Positions 25,209-37,590 of a stretch of 64,000 nt of DNA are shown piece after piece. Each line of letters starts with the position of its first letter. Positions within the stretch are counted from its first letter, which is position 1. The notes under the pieces were generated by a model. The model was not told the origin of the DNA and did not search any database. It saw nothing but the letters and a program-made list of their open reading frames with translations. The position numbers and the translations under genes were made by a program. Source of the stretch: Sphagnum compactum (taxonomy: Eukaryota > Bryophyta > Sphagnopsida > Sphagnales); assembly GCA_965153455.1 (NCBI GenBank), contig OZ234500.1, forward strand, positions 3,224,001-3,288,000, in the 5' to 3' direction.

Positions 25209-28200
25209 CCTTAAAAGAAACCCTGGCTCAGCAGGTGCCAAAGTTCTGGCCATACCCAAGACAGGGTAGACTGTAAGTCTGTACCTCTTACACATCCTCA
25301 CAGAAGCAGGAGAGCAATGATAAAAGCATGGTGGACTTCCCTCTCTTATAACAGAGATAACAAGCAAAACAGAAATATCAGTTTTGTAAGTACCTACTAT
25401 TATATTATACCAGAACCTGAAGCATTCTGGTGCATTCATCAGTACCTATAATTGCATCTGTGCAGTCGAATAATTAAGAAAGGAACCCAATCATTCACTT
25501 TACCCTCTTTCACCACTGCATCTGTCCACACAGCAAGAGACAAACAAACAGCCTCACTGCAGAGTAGTGGAGTGCAGTGCAGGGCTTCAAATTTTGAAGC
25601 CTTGGAAGTTGGGAGGGTTTTTAGTGACCAGGATCATTGGCACAAGGTTGAAGGATGGTAATATTATTATCTCATGCAATTATGTGTAGGGTAACACCCT
25701 AGAGCTGCTGGGGCATTCCCAAAATCAAGGGCCCCAGGCTAAAGGCATGTGTTTTCAGGAAAGCCCCCACTCCAGCCTCAAAGGCCCATTATTTCAGGAA
25801 TGCCCTGGCCCGAGGGTGGTGGTGATAAGTGGTGGGTACCTTTGGGTATCATGGTAAAAATGAAAAATTACACATGCATTTTGACATGCAAAACGCTCGC
25901 CTTTGTGAGCATTTTGAAAAGTGAAACGCTCACCTCTACTACAGGCATTGTGCTTTTTAATTATTTCTGCTCGCTCGTGGATTCCAGTGGATAAGGCACC
26001 CACCACTAACACTGCCACAAATTGCAGAGTGTTTTACATCATCTTGTACTATGCACTTCTACAAAAATGACATCATTAGGACAAAGCTTTAAGTCAATAG
26101 AAGCTCATTGAAAACATATATAGAAGTTCCATAAGTTTGGAAACCTTATTAGTTTGTTTTCATGCATGTACCAAATTGTTGATCCTCGAAGACAATGTGA
26201 GATTAGGATTTAGAGCTTCTTCAAATGGGATGGTCTCAAAACCAAGAAATTGAACTCTCAAATCATATGATTTCTAAGTTTGTTGGATGTGGGAATGTCT
26301 AATATATCTTCCATTTTGGATATTGAATGTGGAGTTTCCCTTTTTCTTTCCTTTGCAGATAGTTGATCCCCCATCATCATCCTGATCTCATCAGGGTCCA
26401 AGAACTCTTTGTTTTCTAAGACTTTACTTTCAGAAAGAAAGCTGGTCATGTTAGCTAGAAGCTGACCTTACCTGACATCCTGTGTGTATTAAATATGACC
26501 TTGGGGAGGAGCAGGGCAAGTGCTGCATGCCAGCCTTTGACATGCCAAAGGGTAAGTACTTTAAGAAATTTCCAGCAAAAAGGAACACTTTCATGTGAAA
26601 TTAGAAAACCCACTTAGTAGGTTAGGTAGTTGAAGCAAATGTGACATGATTGCTGTGGTTTGTGATTGGTGATTGGTGTGAACTGACACATGTATATTTC
26701 ACTTGTATCCTCATCTTCTCCTATTTGGCTATGTATATATAGGTTTCCTCTTGGATTAACAAGTAGCTACTAGCAACCCTTCCTTTTGGCTGGTAAAGAA
26801 TCTGTTAATGTATGCCAATATTATCTTGGACATTTTGTAGTGCTCTTGGCCATGAGGGAGAATGTTAGACATCTAGAATCTTAGATGTGATTGTTTCAAG
26901 CAACATGAAGTAGGCTAGTGGTAATAACTAATAATTAGTAGGTGGTGGGTTTGAAAGAAATTGTGTGATTCTACTAAAATCATGGAGGACACAAAATGAG
27001 AAGCCTCATGAAGGTGGATGTGTAGGGGTAATATAACCGCTTGCAACTATGAGGTGCTTGCTTCGGTTGTTGTCATTTATTTGCATGTTTTCCTATTCGG
27101 CTTTGTGTTCCATCCATTCCTTGCACTAACTTTCTTATATTAATAGAACTTCTTTAGATTATGGTACCATTTGCCAACCTAAATATCATTAAAGATGTTG
27201 AAAGGTTTTTTCTTATCTTCTCCAAAGAAAATCTTTAGGATGCTCTCAATCCTTTGCGATCATATTTCAATGTTATTTGCATAATGAATTGTCTTGTCTC
27301 ACTTGCTAAACTCTCATAGTCGTATAAATGTTGTACATAGTTTTTTCATTAACCTTACATTTTGATTAGGCTAAATGTAGGTTTAAATGAAATATCCAAC
27401 TTTGCTTGGATGAAAAGTTTTGCAAAGCTTATTTACCCTTGCCCTTGATTATGAAATTCACATAGCATATAAAATTCTAACCTACTAATTTAGAAATATT
27501 TTTTTAATTCAATTTTTTGGATTTTTTTCTTCCATGTTTGATAGATTAAGAGGTATAATAGCTGGCACAACTACTGAATTCACAATACGAATCTATTGAA
27601 TGCATGATAGCATTTAAAACTATTTACATAATACATGATAGCAATTGCAATAAGAATTGTTGTACATGAGGAGGATAATGGACATAGTTAGCTTGAATCT
27701 ATAAGCCAACATCAACATTTTATGGTAATAGAGTCACAACATGAGGCATTATGTCTAGTGCAAACATTTGTAAATCTACCAACATCATAAGGAACAAATA
27801 CTTGATAGTTGTGTAAAAATAATTTTAACATTTATGTTTTTTGTGCTTTGTATTTCAAGGAGATGAAAACAAAATTCAAAGTACATGGAGGGTAATGTTA
27901 AGGGCAAAATTAGGGCAATTACTAAATAGGATTTGAATTATATTTTGGAGGGAAGATTTGAATTTTTTTTTTATAAGGAGTTTTTGGCACATGGTGTGAA
28001 AATATTGTACATGATAAAGAGGTAGAGTTGTAAGAGGAGAAAAAAAGTTCACAGTTGGAATATGGATTTTTGTTTTGTTTTGAACATGGATTTTATATTT
28101 TGAAACATGAAGCACATTGATATAATCTATGATGTTTGATGAGGAAATTTTTGTACGAAATACATAATACTTGTTACAGTTATGAATTGTTATAAAGCTT

Positions 28201-28263
28201 TTGTATTTCTTTATGTATAATACATAATATATGCTTTGGAACACAAATTCCAAGCTTTGTTTC
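25209..28263. other. Intergenic region, no supported gene
   Basis: GC falls sharply after about 26.8 kb. ORFs of 60-130 codons, including the AT-driven 129-codon minus-strand ORF at 27,876-28,265, have no family signature. A small perfect hairpin (acatcta...tagatgt) lies near 26,869-26,888. Confidence 0.5.
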
Positions 28264-28344
28264 ACACATGTTGCTTGAGTGGTAAATATTATTCCATTAT
28301 AAAGATTTGTAGAAAATAATATTTAACGCTCAAACAACATGTGT
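28264..28344. repeat. 81-bp imperfect hairpin
   Basis: Arms at 28,264-28,293 and 28,315-28,344 pair over 30 bases with three mismatches around a 21-base loop. The size and near-perfect stem resemble either a collapsed MITE or a small-RNA hairpin precursor. No independent evidence separates these. Confidence 0.7.
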
Positions 28345-29439
28345 TAAAAAACAAGAGATTTAGTGAGTTAACTCATGATCAATGCTAGAGGTTTAAAAAA
28401 ATCATAAAATCTTACAAGCAATCCTAAAAACTTGCCATTTTGTTTTAGCATATTTACCAAGTCTTAGGATCAATGCCTTTCATGATTTCCAGCTTGAGTA
28501 AAACAACCCATCAAATGGTGGAAACTCATCTTTGGAAATTGGAACTAGACTTGTATGGAGATGGTTCTTTCACACAAGTCTTTTGCTTCCCTTTGTAATG
28601 AGCTTCTTAAAAATTAACTTTATTTATATTTCTTCATGTTATTTCCACTTCTCCTTTTGAATCTTGGTTATAGTCATCACTTCCAAATTTCATAGAATGT
28701 TTCAAATAACTTACCCAATTGTCACTATGGCAACACTACTTGCACCCCGGCCCAACTGGCCCAACCTTGTCATTCCACCTTATTTGAAGAATTTCGATAT
28801 CCTTTTGTCAATTTTTGAATATCCATTAATTGGTGAACTATAGTCAATGATTTGTCCACAAACACATTTGACCAACTTGCATTGACAATTGGATTGTCTT
28901 CTAAAACATGTTGAAATTCACCAAAAATTCATAGATCAAATGATTTTGACATGCCAATGAAACAAAAGCAACATTCTTTAAAACGTGGCTAAGAACTTTA
29001 AAAACATGGTCAAGAATGTCTAAAACATGGGTAGTAACCTCCAAAACCTAAACTTGGGCAAAAATTTTAGAAACACAGTCAACACCCCTTCAAACATGGT
29101 TAGCACCTTCCAAAAAGAGTTTCATATCCATGGCATTTGAATCTCACTCACGAGGATCAATCCATGACTACTTTTTTGGTTGAAACTTGTGTAGAAACAC
29201 ACTCACTCCAAACTTGTACAACTTTTTCATTCATCCCTTCCAAAACATGCACTTAAATTTTTTTGTCATGTGTTGCAATTGAAACCTTAACAACCTTTGC
29301 ATCCCACCTTTTTTTAATTCCTTTTCATTTGACTCATTGAAAACATATTGGGATTGTTCAATTCATGTTTCAAACCCCAAAAACAAGCCTAGATTTCTCT
29401 GAAACATGTTTCAATTTGTCTAAACCCATAGCGCTTCTA

Positions 29440-30115
29440 TAAAGGTTTGATTGGATTTGCAAAATTTAAATAAATTAAGCTAAACAAAAGTATTGAGGTT
29501 AAACTTGATTAAACATGGTTAAACATGGATAAGTTAAGCTAAACTAACATGTTGAAGCAAAATTTGATTGCACTTGGCTAAACATGGCTATTTAGTTTAA
29601 AATTGGATAAACTTGAAAAAACTTGGAGAAATTAAGCTAAATTAGGGTATTGAGGTTATACATGGCTAAACATGACTATTTTTAAATTGAACTTGGTTAG
29701 ACTTCGCAAAAATTGAATGAATTAAGTTAAAATAGTGTATTGATGTTAAACTTAATTAAACATAATTAAACATGGCTACTTAGGTTAAACTTGAATAGAC
29801 TTGGAAAGACATGATTAAACTAGACCACTTAGGTTAAACTTGGCTAAGTTTGGGTTAAATTTGGTTAAATTTTCTTCAATTTGCTTAATTTGGTTTTTTT
29901 TTCACCATTTGAAATTGGGTAAACCTAATTAAACTAAGTTACTTATATTTTGTTAGGTTCAAATTAAGATAACTAAATTACGATAAATTAGTTTACATTA
30001 GTTTAAATTATATTAAATTATGTTAAAATTAGGCAACATTAAGCTAAATTAAACTAAAGCAAGTTAAATTTTGTTAAAGTAGGTTAATCTAGGTTATGGT
30101 AAACTAAACTAGACT
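29440..30115. repeat. Cryptically simple 'ttaaacttgg/taaacatgg' repeat
   Basis: Dozens of degenerate copies of 10-20-base words such as 'ggttaaacttgg', 'taaacatggtta' and 'aagctaaa' follow each other without a fixed period. Related 'aaaacatgg' words begin at about 28,980. This is slippage-generated low-complexity DNA with no coding role visible. Confidence 0.75.
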
Positions 30116-31089
30116 ACTCAAACATTTGTTTGTTCATTTCAAACAAAATTGAATTTTATTATATTATTTCAAATTCGAATATCATTGCAATATGAATATA
30201 TTAATTATGTAGTCGTATTCTTAATAAAAATTAATTTTAGTCATAATTATAGTTGTATGTAAAGTCATGTAGTCATAATTTTGACCATAGTCATTAAAAT
30301 GGTAGTGACTAGAGGCTACATATGACTACATGACTATGTTTGGACATTAGTCGCAAAATATCATAATCATAGAAACCACAACTTGGCATTGTGTCATGTT
30401 CTATCAATGGCCCAAAATTCCCAAAAAGTTCATTTTTTGAAACTTTGTATATTACAATAGGGCACTTGGTTCTTGTCACACTTGAACATTTTATATACAT
30501 TAGCATCTAAGGTGCTTGTGGTAAAAATCTTGAAGCAAAATAATTTGTTTAGACATTCCTTATGAATCTTTGAACTTTTTTTTTCCTCACAGGACAAAGT
30601 CATGGAAAGTTTTCCAAGACTTGTAGGAATCTCTAAACTTATTCAAATTTGAAGTGTTATGCATGAAATAATACCTTAATAATGTATGTATCTATGAAAA
30701 AAAATAAACTTTCAATATGAATGTGTCATTAAGTTTCAATGACATTTTTGAATGAAGGGGTCCATTGGATATTCAATGAAACAATCTTTTTTGGTACCCC
30801 AACCATGCTTTGACCCAAAACCTAATTCAAAATATATAAACAAAAATCGAATTAAACTTTGGCACCTGTGAATTGATGTCAAATGCAAACAATGAAGGTT
30901 TTTTTTAATACATAATTATAACAAATAATGTTGGTTTAATAAATTTCACCCCAAAAAATCTAATAAAGTGTAAGAAACAAAGTGCTTATGGAATTTGTTT
31001 TTGGCTATGACATTTGTTGTTTAACTTAAAAAAAGATTCATTAAACGTCATTTTATACAAGTAAAATATAAATTTTCATCAATAATTAG

Positions 31090-32416
31090 TCATTTGAATG
31101 TATTCAAAAGTCAAAATAATTCAAAATAATAATAACTTGATAATTGATCAACAATGACATTTTTTTGGGCACACCTTAGCTTTAAGACACTATCATATTG
31201 CTACAATTAATATCTCTATTGCCCAATAAGAAAACGTAACTTGATATGGATTGGTGATCATCAATATTACCAACCAAATTTGCATCACAATAAACACACA
31301 TTTGTCATAACTTCCATAGTTGGAGTGGTGGCTTTGGTAGGGATTCCTTTTAGAATTCACTTAGCCCATAATGTTTTTGTCAATTCCTTGGCTATGGTAG
31401 GCACCCCTTCAAATAGAAACATGTTTGAATATTTGATGTCATAGATTGATATTCTTAAACTCGGTGTTATAATATGTTGTATAACTACATGTGAAGATTA
31501 TTTGAACTTGTCCTTCCAATCTTGTTTTTTTTTTGTGACATTTTATTCACAACATGACTTTTAATGCCACAATTATGGCAAGATTTTTTTTTCTTCAACT
31601 TCTTAATCTTAAATTTTTCCATTTTAAACCCATTTTGAACTTCCTACAAATGCCTTTAAGGAGAAATTAATTCTTTTTGTTTTATATGTTGGTGAAGTAT
31701 TTCTCACTAAAGCCACAACTCTTCTTGTAACAATTGTCCATACATACTAACTCCACAAATAATTCATTAATATGAATTTTGAGAAAAACCACCAAGATAT
31801 GGAAAAAAAGTGGCAAACTCCATAGAAGTGTAAATGCTAAGCCTTCATAAAAAAATTTGATGATCAATGTTTGTCAACTTGTTGATGGAAATCATGCAAA
31901 ACTTGTGATATGAGTTTACATCAAAGTGCCCCTTTCAATATTAAGATTATAAAGCTTTCAACATAGTTGTAAAACTATTGTCAACATATTGTTTTCAAAT
32001 GTTGCATAAAAGTTGTCTTAAGTGTTTTTTGCACTATTTGCAATGTTACATGATGAAATGTAAAAATCAACCACATTTAAAAGAGTTGTTCCACAAGCCA
32101 ACTTGTATTTCTTCATGAATAAGTTATATTCATGAATGCCTCTTTCAAGAACAATCTCCAAACTCAATCTCTAATGGCAATAGGTCTTTTAAAATGATTC
32201 CCCACAAACCTTTTTCATGTAGGAAAAACACCATCTTCATCTTCCAAGTATGAAAATAATTGCCAAATTAAATTTATCAATGTTTCAAACATCATAACTA
32301 GATGGCATGATTGTGATTATAACAACATTCAAAAATAGACATTCAAAATGCCAAAGTTTTTTAAATGAACAATTAGAAATGCAAGTTTAATTTCTCCTTT
32401 AAAAAAAAAGAAAAAA
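31090..32416 (-). pseudogene. Ty1/copia retrotransposon relic (gag and RNase H fragments)
   Basis: Read on the minus strand from the primer-binding site at 32,417, the first recognisable coding part is gag. A UBN2-like segment at 31,682-31,867 includes 'EGLAFTLLWSLP'. A decayed CCHC zinc knuckle, CHNCGIKSHVVNKM (31,580-31,539, last Cys lost), follows. Directly downstream, at about 31,270-31,217, comes a copia RNase H signature (VGNIDDHQSISSYVFLLG, usually AG(D/N)xDxRxSTSGYVFLLG). Protease, integrase and most of the reverse transcriptase that should lie between them are missing, so the copy carries a large internal deletion plus many stops and frameshifts. It is not functional. Confidence 0.75.
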
Positions 32417-32429
32417 GGCTTTGATACCA
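32417..32429 (-). other. Retrotransposon primer-binding site (tRNA-iMet type)
   Basis: The minus strand reads TGGTATCAAAGCC, one base different from the common plant copia primer-binding site TGGTATCAGAGC(C), which pairs with initiator-methionine tRNA. It abuts the end of a candidate LTR (CCAACA), as expected. Confidence 0.8.
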
Positions 32430-32790
32430 TGTTGGAAATTCACATCATAACAATGAAATAATAGAAATGAAAAAAACAAAAAATGACTACAAGCTTTCCA
32501 CCCAACCTTAGGATCACAAACATTGTTACAATTTTTTTAATCCACCTCAAGCTCTAGCCTACAATCAAATAAGAAGTGAACACTCAATGTAAATGTTACC
32601 TTCCCAATTATTGCATGCACAAGGCCATCATCCCATGCAAATGTTGTTTTCACAATGGCCAGGGTGAACATCACATGGAATCATATATTTCACCTAACTT
32701 TTAACTAAAATCTCTCATAGTTCCAAAATGTTAAATGCATGAAGCACACCAATCTAAAGCAAAAATAACTTGATAAAATGATATCCAACA
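32430..32790 (-). mobile_element. Candidate 5' LTR of the minus-strand copia relic
   Basis: This 361-bp block is bounded by TGTTGG and CCAACA, the usual LTR termini, and lies directly against the primer-binding site. Its outer boundary (32,790) is inferred from the terminal repeat only, because no second LTR was found on the other side of the relic (below 31.1 kb). Confidence 0.55.
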
Positions 32791-35589
32791 AAAAAATACT
32801 GTTTTTTTTTGTTTCTTTTTAATTTTTAAACATATAATCATAAAAATGAAAAAAATGGTTAAGGATCTAAAAATATTTTCCTCAAAATTTTGGTTTTAAA
32901 AAGAATAGGGAATTCTTGTGACAAATTATTTGTTAAAAAATTGAAGTCCAAATTTTGTGATTTTTTTTCACATAAATAATCACATAAGAAGATTATTTGA
33001 TTTAATAAAAGGTGTTTGTCATTAAAACAAATCCATTCCAATAGACAAAAAATGTATTTTTTATAATATTGAAATATTAAGGTTTACATTTGGTTGTGAT
33101 AGGGGGAGGAGGGAGGAATAGTTCTTTTGTGTTGTTTGTGATGTTTTTGGAAATTAGATTTGCATTGTGGCAATGAAACAATAATAGATGTCAAAGCTAT
33201 GCATTAACGAAAAAAGTGACAATCAAACATTGATTGTTAGGTGTACACGTGGTTAGCTCGGAGTGTTTATTTGTGAGATTAGTGTTAATCTAAAAAACTA
33301 AACTCGTGAATGATTAATTTTTTGAATTATCATTTTTTTGGGGAGCATTTCCTTGCACTTCACTTTAAATTTTGCATGGTTTCTCAACTTTCACACAACT
33401 TTTCACAACTTTTGGAATAAGCAATAAGATATGTAGAGGAGGCATCAAAGGTAAATGAAAAATAATCTCCTCTAATTGGTTTCCTCCCATTGGTTTCTTT
33501 TTAGTTAATGTTATCATAATAAACAATGATTTGAAAGACATAAAAACATCTTCAGTGCAATACCCATAGGCATCTTCACATTAAATATGAACAATAAGGT
33601 GATTAAAAACCCTTGTTGTTATACAAATTTGTCATTTATGGTTAAGGTAGACCCTTAGCTAATGACCAAACACCTAAGGGTTCAAACTCCAGGAGTTCAA
33701 TAATTGGTCTTTTTTTGCTCATGGTCTTCAAATAGATTAATTGCCCCTTGAGCCAAAACATTAGTAGGCCTTTACAGAAGTTGATTCTAAGCTAGAATGA
33801 GAAAGTTATGACCCCCCAAAGTTAGGGGGGTCTCGTTCTTTGAAACAACTTGGATAGAACATATAAGGCCCTTATTGTCATGCATTTTAGGCCTTATGAA
33901 CAAACACTTAAAGAGATGTTGTTGGCACCTATTCCTTAATCAATTGCAATTGCACATCTCTGCACTCAAGTAGTTTCTATAGCTATATTTTCTTTGATTT
34001 CTACTATTGATGCTGCACAAATACCAAACATGCATCATGTAGCTCCCAAGGTCACCCTAGTGGCTTTGACAACAATTGGGTTCCCTTTTTCAAGTCCATC
34101 TGCAAATGGGCCAACTTTAGTTTTTGAAACTACTTTTATTACAATCCCAACTACCAAGGTTGTTGCTTCTTCACCAGTAGTTCCGCTAGCATTTATCCCT
34201 TCTTCACTTTGATTAGTAAACATTGTGTTGCAATTCTCTTGTGAAGAACATTAGGGAAGTGTACAACATTTTTGGATAGATCAATCACTTTTCAATTGCA
34301 TTGTTGATTTTTGCAAGCTTTTGTTATATCAAGGAAGGAAGAACTTGAAGGTCAAGGATCATCACCACATTCAAGGTAGTAGTGGGCAACATAACGCCCA
34401 AGCCACAACAAAAGGAGAAGAAAGGTCTTTTATTCTCAAGAGCCTAAAAGCTAATTCAATATCCAAACAATCAAAGCATCGCATTGTGCCATCATGCTAG
34501 AACTCCCAACGCCATCACATTTTTTTAATGTTTTTTTTCATTTTTTCAATTTGCCTCTTCATTTGTTTCCCTACATGTGAATGTAGGTAAGTCAAAAATC
34601 TACTGCTACCGTTGCAAATGTTTGTTGCTCTTTGTTGTACTAGGTGGCAAAATGAGGTGATTGCAATGCTGCTAATATGGGCTTTCATGAAAGTAACTGC
34701 GACGTCCTACTCTTGGAAAACCTATTGCAACCTTCTACTTGATCTTGATTCTTACAAGCTTTTATCCATGCAAACTGGTTATAGTATCTATGGTTGTGCT
34801 CCCCTATTGCCGCCCTAATTTAACCAACCTCTGAGTTTCTTTTGTTCTTTAGTAGCACACTAGGGCTTTTAGGTTTTTGCTCACTACTATTGCTTCCCAG
34901 ATCCCAGTGTTGTGTAATATGCTCTCATGGTTTCTTGCAGTTATAATAGTTTTCTACATGTTTCTCACCACACCAACATGTTGCAGACCTAGGTTAGATT
35001 CATGTAAAACATCTACTATTGTCTTAATAAACTTGTCTACTGCATTTAGTAGAAAAAATCCGTTGTTGTTAAGTGCTTCATTCACAAGTTGCATGTTCAA
35101 ACATATATTAATTCTTTTGATTGGTCATGTTTTCCATATTGTTAAACCTCTTATTTTTTCTTCTTCTTGTTTTGATTACACGTTTCAGTAAGTAACTCTT
35201 CCTCTTTAGTAGCAACTATCAACTCCTTGACTAGAATTAATGAAACACTAAACCTTATTGTTTAACATTTGCCTACCATTATAGTTCACCACAAACCCTG
35301 AATCTTTCTTTCTTTCCCCTTTGCCATCAAAACCCACCTCAAACCCTCACCTTTCATTACTAAGTGGAAGGTTGTAACTTAGTTGGGACATGTCCAGCAA
35401 GTTGCATTTTTCTCCTTCTTTGTTCTCTTGATGTTATTTGTTTTTGAGATGTCACTCGTAATTTTTTATACCCCAAAGGATGGGCCCTAAACCCTACCCT
35501 GAAATTGTTGTGGAATCTTTCACCAGCAGCCTCAACTGCTATTGCAGACCATGCATTTTTGAACCTAGTTCTATCTTCTTTTTCAACAT
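32791..35589. other. AT-rich repeat-derived region
   Basis: No gene is supported. Plus-strand ORFs at 33,994-34,212 and 34,877-35,191 are short and unrecognised. At 33,640-33,690 'gggttcaaactcc' resembles a tRNA B-box and may mark a SINE-like element. A perfect hairpin lies at 33,810-33,832. The 34-35.5 kb part may belong to the transposon whose transposase relic begins at 35,590. Confidence 0.45.
33810..33832. repeat. Perfect 8-bp-arm hairpin
   Basis: GACCCCCC (33,810-33,817) and GGGGGGTC (33,825-33,832) flank a 7-base loop. The GC-rich stem stands out in AT-rich DNA. It is not followed by a T run and no gene ends here, so I do not call it a terminator. Confidence 0.8.
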
Positions 35590-37590
35590 TCTTTTAAATT
35601 GTTAGCTTCGTTGGGGTAAGTGTATGTTCAACCCGTCTTGATATTTTCTCCTTTATTTCTTTTACTTTCTACTCCTTGATTTTATCAACTTCTTTTTCCA
35701 ATGCTTGTTGTCTCAACACTATTAGGTATTGGTTTGATGTGACCACATGTGAACTACAATAATCCATTAATGGTAATGGTTTTTTGCCATGTCTTTTTTT
35801 TGTTGGCAACATTGGTAGGCATAGTAGGTCACCCAATTCTACAACTTTTGGGTTTGATTTGGAATAGTTAAAACATTTAATTCAAGGCTATAATCATCCA
35901 AGTTCACCATTAACTCATTCTGTTGATTTTTTGTGGGGGTGGCAAGACTTTGTGGCATTTCCACATAGAAACGAGCAGCAAGTTCAAAGGGGTTTGTTGA
36001 TGTGGTAGGAACAAGGTCAAGAACTGCTTGAAAAATACCTATAATGTTCAATAAATTAATGGTAGCTTCAGCTTCATCTTCACTGTTGCCAGAGTTTGTT
36101 GCATTTGATTGGTATGCATTTTCTGCTCCTTCCTTTTCTGTTGCGGTGAACACCTCATTAGGACCAAACTTTCCAACCATAGTTGTAGTTTAGTGGCCAA
36201 ATGCCACAAACCTTGAACCTTGATTTTATTATATATTTTTTCAAGGATTATAACAAGGCCTTGTCCGCCCATTCAGCCAATGTGACCATGTTAGGCTCAA
36301 GATAATTATTTATTGCCATTGTTGAGTTTTTTTTTGTTTTTGGAAAACATTCTTAAAAGGCTTAAAGTAGGTGACATTTAGTGGTTGCAATGCATGTGAC
36401 ATGTGTGAAGGTAAGGTCACCATGTCCAATCCAAGTTCTGTTGCTTATTCAAATGCATGTATAATGACATGTGACAAATGCCCATCGAGGATCAAAAGAT
36501 GTATGTTCTTTTGAGACCCCGCCCCCCTCGAAACAAAACTACAAAAAAAAGTAAGCCATTGCTTGAAGAGGTAAGTTGTCATCTAAGTTTTTTTTTACAT
36601 TGCCATGCATGTTCATGGTCTACATAACTTTATGTAATCAACTCACATCGTTGAACCCCTAAAAATGTAAAAGGCAGGAAGGGTTGCACCTATTACATTA
36701 ACAACATAGTTTATAGTTAGCCACTTCCGTTATTTAAGTATAGTGTTGTAAACATTTCTTGAGCCTTGCTTGGCCAAAACTTTAACACCAAATTGTCACC
36801 TTGCTTGAACACCTATCTCATTTGAATTTTAGATATGATCTGATTGGTATTTATGTTGTGTGTACAATTTTTCTAGGTTGTAATAAAAGGTATGGCATGT
36901 TTGATTAATTAACCTTCTCATCTTAAAAACCTCTAGCCCTTCAGCAAAATGTATGTTGATTTCTGGATGTTTTTTTTTGAACCAAAACCACCAAGTATTT
37001 TAGAGAACACTATTTTGAAATGGGGTTGGTCTGGTTTGGGTGATTTCAGCAACCTTCATTTTTAATTGCTGAAAGGTGACAAATAATCCAGCCTTTTGCA
37101 TGTTTAGGATCCAAATAACCATTACTTCATCCTCTTGTTTTGTTAACATACCTTGGGGGCCGGGCCAATTTCCTGCATCTAGTCCTACCATTCATGTGAT
37201 CTAAAAGTGAGCTCAATGGTATGTTCTAATACTTTGCAACCTTTTTTAAAAATGTGTGTCCTTATCCACAACATCCATGGCATGCTGTGGATAAGGACAA
37301 CCTTTTAGTTGTTGGTCTAACCATTTGCCCCGCTTGAGGTATTAGCTTATTGATTAACTCTACCTCCACGTTGTATTATATTTGTGGCAAGATGGCATTG
37401 TTGTTGCATTACGTTAATGGCTAGTATTGTTTGATGACCTTGTTGTGTTGTTGGAGTGACAAGTTGGAAATGTTGGTTCTCTTGGTCTTCATAATTGGTA
37501 CCTGAAACTTCACTGCATCGCTTCTTTGGCACATTAAGATGTGCAAGAGTCCAATATGTTAATGGTGCGCACCCTTGGTACATTGCTGCA
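35590..37590 (-). pseudogene. pogo/Tigger-like (CENP-B-type) DDE transposase relic
   Basis: Domain order on the minus strand matches a pogo/Tigger transposase. A psq-type helix-turn-helix region lies at 37,347-37,583 (INVMQQQCHLA). A CENP-B/Tc5-type DNA-binding domain follows at 37,000-37,191 (VIWILNMQKAGL; KMKVAEITQTRPTPFQNSVL). The DDE core comes next. The first catalytic motif, normally CDETG, reads SNEIG (near 36,825), so the first Asp has become Asn. The second motif survives as ILDGHLSHV, followed by LPSHMSHALQPLNV (about 36,505-36,380). The acidic C-terminus lies at 35,839-36,180, and faint similarity continues to about 35,590. Several stops and frameshifts interrupt it. Such enzymes cut and paste the element at TA sites; this copy cannot. 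Confidence 0.88.
37258..37298. repeat. Perfect 13-bp inverted repeat inside the transposase relic
   Basis: Arms gtccttatccaca (37,258-37,270) and tgtggataaggac (37,286-37,298) are exact complements around a 15-base loop. The hairpin lies between the two DNA-binding domains of the relic and is better preserved than the coding sequence around it. Confidence 0.85.

Noticed and set aside
27876-28265. 129-codon minus-strand ORF
   Set aside because: Strong AT skew alone explains the long frame; the composition is Ile/Lys/Asn/Tyr-rich with no domain, and it lies in repeat-like DNA.
33810-33832. GC-rich hairpin as a bacterial-type terminator
   Set aside because: The context is eukaryotic, there is no T run after the stem and no gene ends nearby.
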